Assembly: GCA_021442155.1 (NCBI GenBank)
Contig: CM038229.1
Coordinates: 67,290,443 to 67,354,442, forward strand
Origin: Cymbidium sinense
Taxonomy: Eukaryota > Streptophyta > Magnoliopsida > Asparagales > Orchidaceae
Length of the DNA: 64,000 nucleotides
Reading direction: 5' to 3'
Shown here: positions 61,732-64,000 of the stretch, piece by piece
How the letters are laid out: every line of letters begins with the position of its first letter
Numbering within the stretch: position 1 is the stretch's first letter
The notes under the pieces: model-generated
Databases searched by the model: none
What the model was told of the DNA's origin: nothing
Seen by the model: only the letters and a program-made list of their open reading frames with translations
Translations under genes and position numbers: made by a program

Positions 61732-62276
61732 TATCAAAAAAGCTCATTGTTCACAAACAGCTCGTGTTTGGCTCGTTCATTAACTAAATGAGCTAAACAC
61801 GAATAGATATTTCAAGCTCGATATGTAAATGAGCCAAACATGAACAATCATTTGTTCGATCGTGTTCGACTTGATTTAGCTCAAAATAAAAAATTAAATT
61901 AAATTGAATTATTATTATTATTATTATTATTATTTATTACTATTATTATTATTACTATTTATTACTATTATTATTACAAAATAAAAATAATTAATTATGT
62001 AAAATGAGTTAATAAGTGAACATATATTACTAAATAAATATAATAAAATTCTTAAATGATCAATATGAATGTTAATTTAAAATATAATCAAGTGAAGGTT
62101 AATATATTTTAAATTATTTTATAGTTAAACATGAACAACATACATTTACTTAAAAAATTTTATATTAAAGACTTAGATTATTTATCAAAATATATGAAGT
62201 AATAAATAATAAAAATGTATAAATGATAAACTTTATAATTGATAGAAATGTTATTTAATTATGGCACATGTCAAGT
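61732..62276. repeat. AT-rich interval with foldback and (ATT)n between chromodomain and polypurine tract
   Basis: No coding potential. Near 61765-61802 arms GTGTTTGGCTC and GAGCTAAACAC form a foldback, and related GCTCG/CGAGC blocks extend to about 61880. An ATT-type microsatellite follows at 61909-61976. The block may be a small decayed insertion in the 3' end of element A; ends and target duplication were not found. Confidence 0.5.
61909..61976. repeat. (ATT)n microsatellite
   Basis: Imperfect run of ATT with TTATTACTATT interruptions. Confidence 0.9.
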
Positions 62277-62290
62277 AAGTCGGGGAGTGC
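62277..62290 (+). promoter_or_regulatory. Polypurine tract of chromovirus A
   Basis: AAGTCGGGGAGTGC lies directly before the LTR start TGATG. A G-rich tract ending at the LTR is the expected plus-strand primer. Confidence 0.65.
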
Positions 62291-63023
62291 TGATGCAAGG
62301 CATCATCGTCATCGTCATCGACGTCATCATCATAAAGCTTAAATCTATGTATTTGGTCTTTTGTTATAATTTAAGTTATGTATTATTGGGCTTTTATATT
62401 TTGTATATATTTTGGGTTTATATGTATTGGGCTATTCTTATGTCATGGTCCATGATTCATGGTAATAGGTATGGAAGGAGTGGTAGGTTTGATAATGGTG
62501 GTAGGTTTGATAGTAGGTGGTGATAGGTGTTGTTATGATGGTGTTAGGTTTGAGTATTCTTAACTTTCTCTTTCAATCTTATAAATAAGGAGGCTCTTGT
62601 AATGCTTGACAATTGGATTTGGAATAAAAGTTTTCTTTTTAAATTTCCTTTACTATTCTTCTATGTGCCTTCCTCTAGAGTGATGGACAACTTGAGTGTG
62701 TGAGCTCACAACCCTTAGAGAATGGCTTCTAATGACGGATCTGTTTGTAGAAGTTGACTTTAACTTATCTTTGCACCGGTTATTTTAAATCTGCTACAAG
62801 TTAGATCATTCATAACTTTTCAGTTATTTTTTCACACTTATAAGATTCAGATCTCTAATGTAGTTAATATAACTTTAATCGAAATCTTTTTTACTTCAAT
62901 AAATTTATAATATTATACATGTTCTCAATAGTTATGTACATTTATCATTTCTCTTATGTGAGGATTTAAAAATTATCAGTGTAATAAACATAATATCATA
63001 AAAATCACTTTCGTCCTACATCA
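62291..63023 (+). repeat. 3' LTR of chromovirus A (0.73 kb)
   Basis: The LTR starts TGATGCAAGG and is taken to end CCTACATCA; TGATG and CATCA form the short inverted ends expected of an LTR. A TATA-like CTTATAAATAAGG (62578-62590) and AATAAA (62623) fit promoter and polyadenylation signals. The right end is set by the terminal inverted bases only, since the 5' LTR is not in the window. An open stretch at 62239-62523 across the LTR start is not a gene. Confidence 0.65.
62578..62590 (+). promoter_or_regulatory. TATA box in the LTR of chromovirus A
   Basis: CTTATAAATAAGG, about 290 bp into the LTR, is a strong plant TATA match and the only one in this LTR at a sensible place. Confidence 0.55.
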
Positions 63024-63407
63024 GCATTTTTAGGATTTCATTTTAAATCATTGAATTTGTCATGCCATACCCTTTTGAAATTGTCTTTTGCAGTGCTTTG
63101 TGCTTTAATTTAGTTGGTCAAGCCCTATGAGCTACACATTTAATGGTAACATAAAAATTTCACAAAATTATTGGCAATGTTGTTGGTATTTATGGTTGTT
63201 GGTCTAATTCAAATTGAATTCTTGAATCCTGTCTAAATAATGTGAGTGCCCTTAATCATATCATTACCTCTATCTATTGAGAATATTCATGATAAAGTAA
63301 CTCATAATTACTGATTAGATTCTTAAATCAATGTCCTTTCAACTCAATCTTTTGTAAACTAGGTCCCACTATTCAACATAATATGATCAATTCATGATAT
63401 TTTGATC

Positions 63408-63466
<59 letters not shown>

Positions 63467-63582
63467 TCTTACATATACTTAAACTCCTACTAGTCAAAGC
63501 ACAATAATGGCTTTAAATGATAGTGTTCTTAGTTTCTTGCATGATATGTATTTAACAATGTGATCTTGATCAAGTTGACTAA
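63024..63582. other. Flanking DNA, non-coding
   Basis: AT-rich sequence right of element A with no credible frame or RNA gene. It contains the TA microsatellite at 63412-63462. GCATT (63024-63028) would be A's target duplication if the LTR end is right. Confidence 0.5.
63412..63462. repeat. (TA)n microsatellite
   Basis: About 25 uninterrupted TA units. Confidence 0.95.
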
Positions 63583-63833
63583 TGGTGCATTTGGGGGAGT
63601 GATGGCGATGCATTTAAAAATTGCATTTTAATTGTATTTTGGAGAATCTGAGGTGGGAAAGATGCATTTTTCAACTCGACTTGACAGCTTGCAGTGACCA
63701 CCAGGAAGTTGTTATTTGACTTTTTTAAAATAAAAAAATTTGTAATATCCATCATAATTTTTTAGACAACAATTTTCACTACAATATCTCCACTACAATT
63801 TTTTCATATTGTTGCAACTACCTAAACACACCT
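63583..63833. mobile_element. Probable Tourist-like MITE (PIF/Harbinger type), 251 bp
   Basis: Ends are TGGTGCATTTGGGGGAGT and, in reverse complement at the right, AGGTGTGTTTAGGTAGTT, giving imperfect terminal inverted repeats. TAA flanks both sides (63580-63582 and 63834-63836), the three-base target typical of PIF/Harbinger. It is non-coding and AT-rich inside. The short size and GGTG-TTT-GG ends fit Tourist-like MITEs. Confidence 0.55.
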
Positions 63834-64000
63834 TAAGTGTCTCCATTCATATTCTCCTTACATTTATCAAAAATCTGACCACCACTAGAGAGTATATTCA
63901 TGTCTTTAAATAGTAATGTGCTTAGATTTCCACATGAGATTCACTTAGTCATGGAGATTTCTATCTACAAGATTTAACATAAATTATGAATGATTTATCA
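63834..64000. other. Flanking DNA, non-coding
   Basis: Short AT-rich remainder; I see nothing in it. Confidence 0.5.

Larger units (their letters stand above)
58466..63023 (+). mobile_element. Chromovirus (Ty3/gypsy with chromodomain), right part; outermost element A
   Basis: The sequence resumes in the middle of a protease reading frame directly after the CCACA end of a Tat LTR. It then runs through RT, RNase H, integrase, a C-terminal chromodomain, a purine-rich tract and one LTR that begins TGATG and ends CATCA. The order PR-RT-RH-INT-chromodomain is that of plant chromoviruses. The left part (5' LTR, gag, first half of protease) must lie left of the window, beyond element B's 5' LTR. Coding parts are broken by stops and frameshifts, so this copy is inactive. 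The chromovirus lineage (Tekay, Reina, CRM and so on) was not resolved by eye. Confidence 0.88.

Noticed and set aside
62239..62523. 94-codon frame with a hydrophobic stretch at the chromovirus 3' LTR
   Set aside because: It crosses the polypurine tract and LTR start and has no recognisable domain; chance frame in AT-rich DNA.
1..64000. Host protein-coding genes
   Set aside because: Every readable protein segment belongs to gag or pol of one of the three elements; no other multi-exon or single-exon gene signal was seen.

Overview
This is plant nuclear DNA from a repeat-rich, AT-rich intergenic region. I find no host protein-coding gene. Almost all of it is three Ty3/gypsy LTR retrotransposons nested inside one another, plus about 1 kb of flanking DNA at the right end that holds a probable MITE. 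A chromodomain retroelement, a Tat-clade element with a second (archaeal-type) RNase H, and a tRNA-Arg primer site together point to a flowering plant. I cannot name the species.

Layout. (A) The outermost element is a plus-strand chromovirus. Only its right part is in the window: protease, RT, RNase H, integrase, chromodomain, polypurine tract and 3' LTR, 58466-63023. (B) A plus-strand Tat element sits in A's protease codons. Its 5' LTR lies left of the window. The leader end, gag and first half of protease are at 1-4569; the rest of pol and a long 3' non-coding zone are at 38932-45928; the 3' LTR is at 45929-53952, followed by a second partial LTR copy to 58465. (C) A minus-strand Tat element of the same family (4570-38931) is inserted in B's protease, flanked by the 5-bp duplication GTTCT. 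Removing C and one GTTCT restores B's reading, and C's own copy of the same protease site confirms the join. C has a 3' LTR (5614-13216) with an extra partial copy (4570-5613), a 3' non-coding zone (13217-15906), decayed pol and gag (15907-24165), a 2.2-kb leader, a tRNA-Arg primer site (26394-26414) and a 12.5-kb 5' LTR (26423-38931).

All coding regions are broken by stops and frameshifts, so the elements are dead copies. The LTRs of the Tat family are very long (7.6-8.0 kb). They carry, in LTR orientation, five ~175-bp repeats, a dense field of TTGAC (W-box-like) cores, a GC-rich island with a strong hairpin, and a purine tract. In both B and C the 3' LTR is complete and its exact end is joined to an interior LTR position, giving a second, 5'-truncated LTR. 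C's 5' LTR carries a different 4.4-kb tandem duplication and looks chimeric.

The most unusual signal is in C's leader, between the primer site and gag: about 20 stem-loops in tandem (24200-26150), period mostly 75-80 bp, in which the two arms of many stems have changed together while the loop stayed similar. This looks like a selected or mechanistically maintained RNA/DNA fold and is the best candidate here for something undescribed. Divergence and junctions were judged by eye; no alignment or database search was run.
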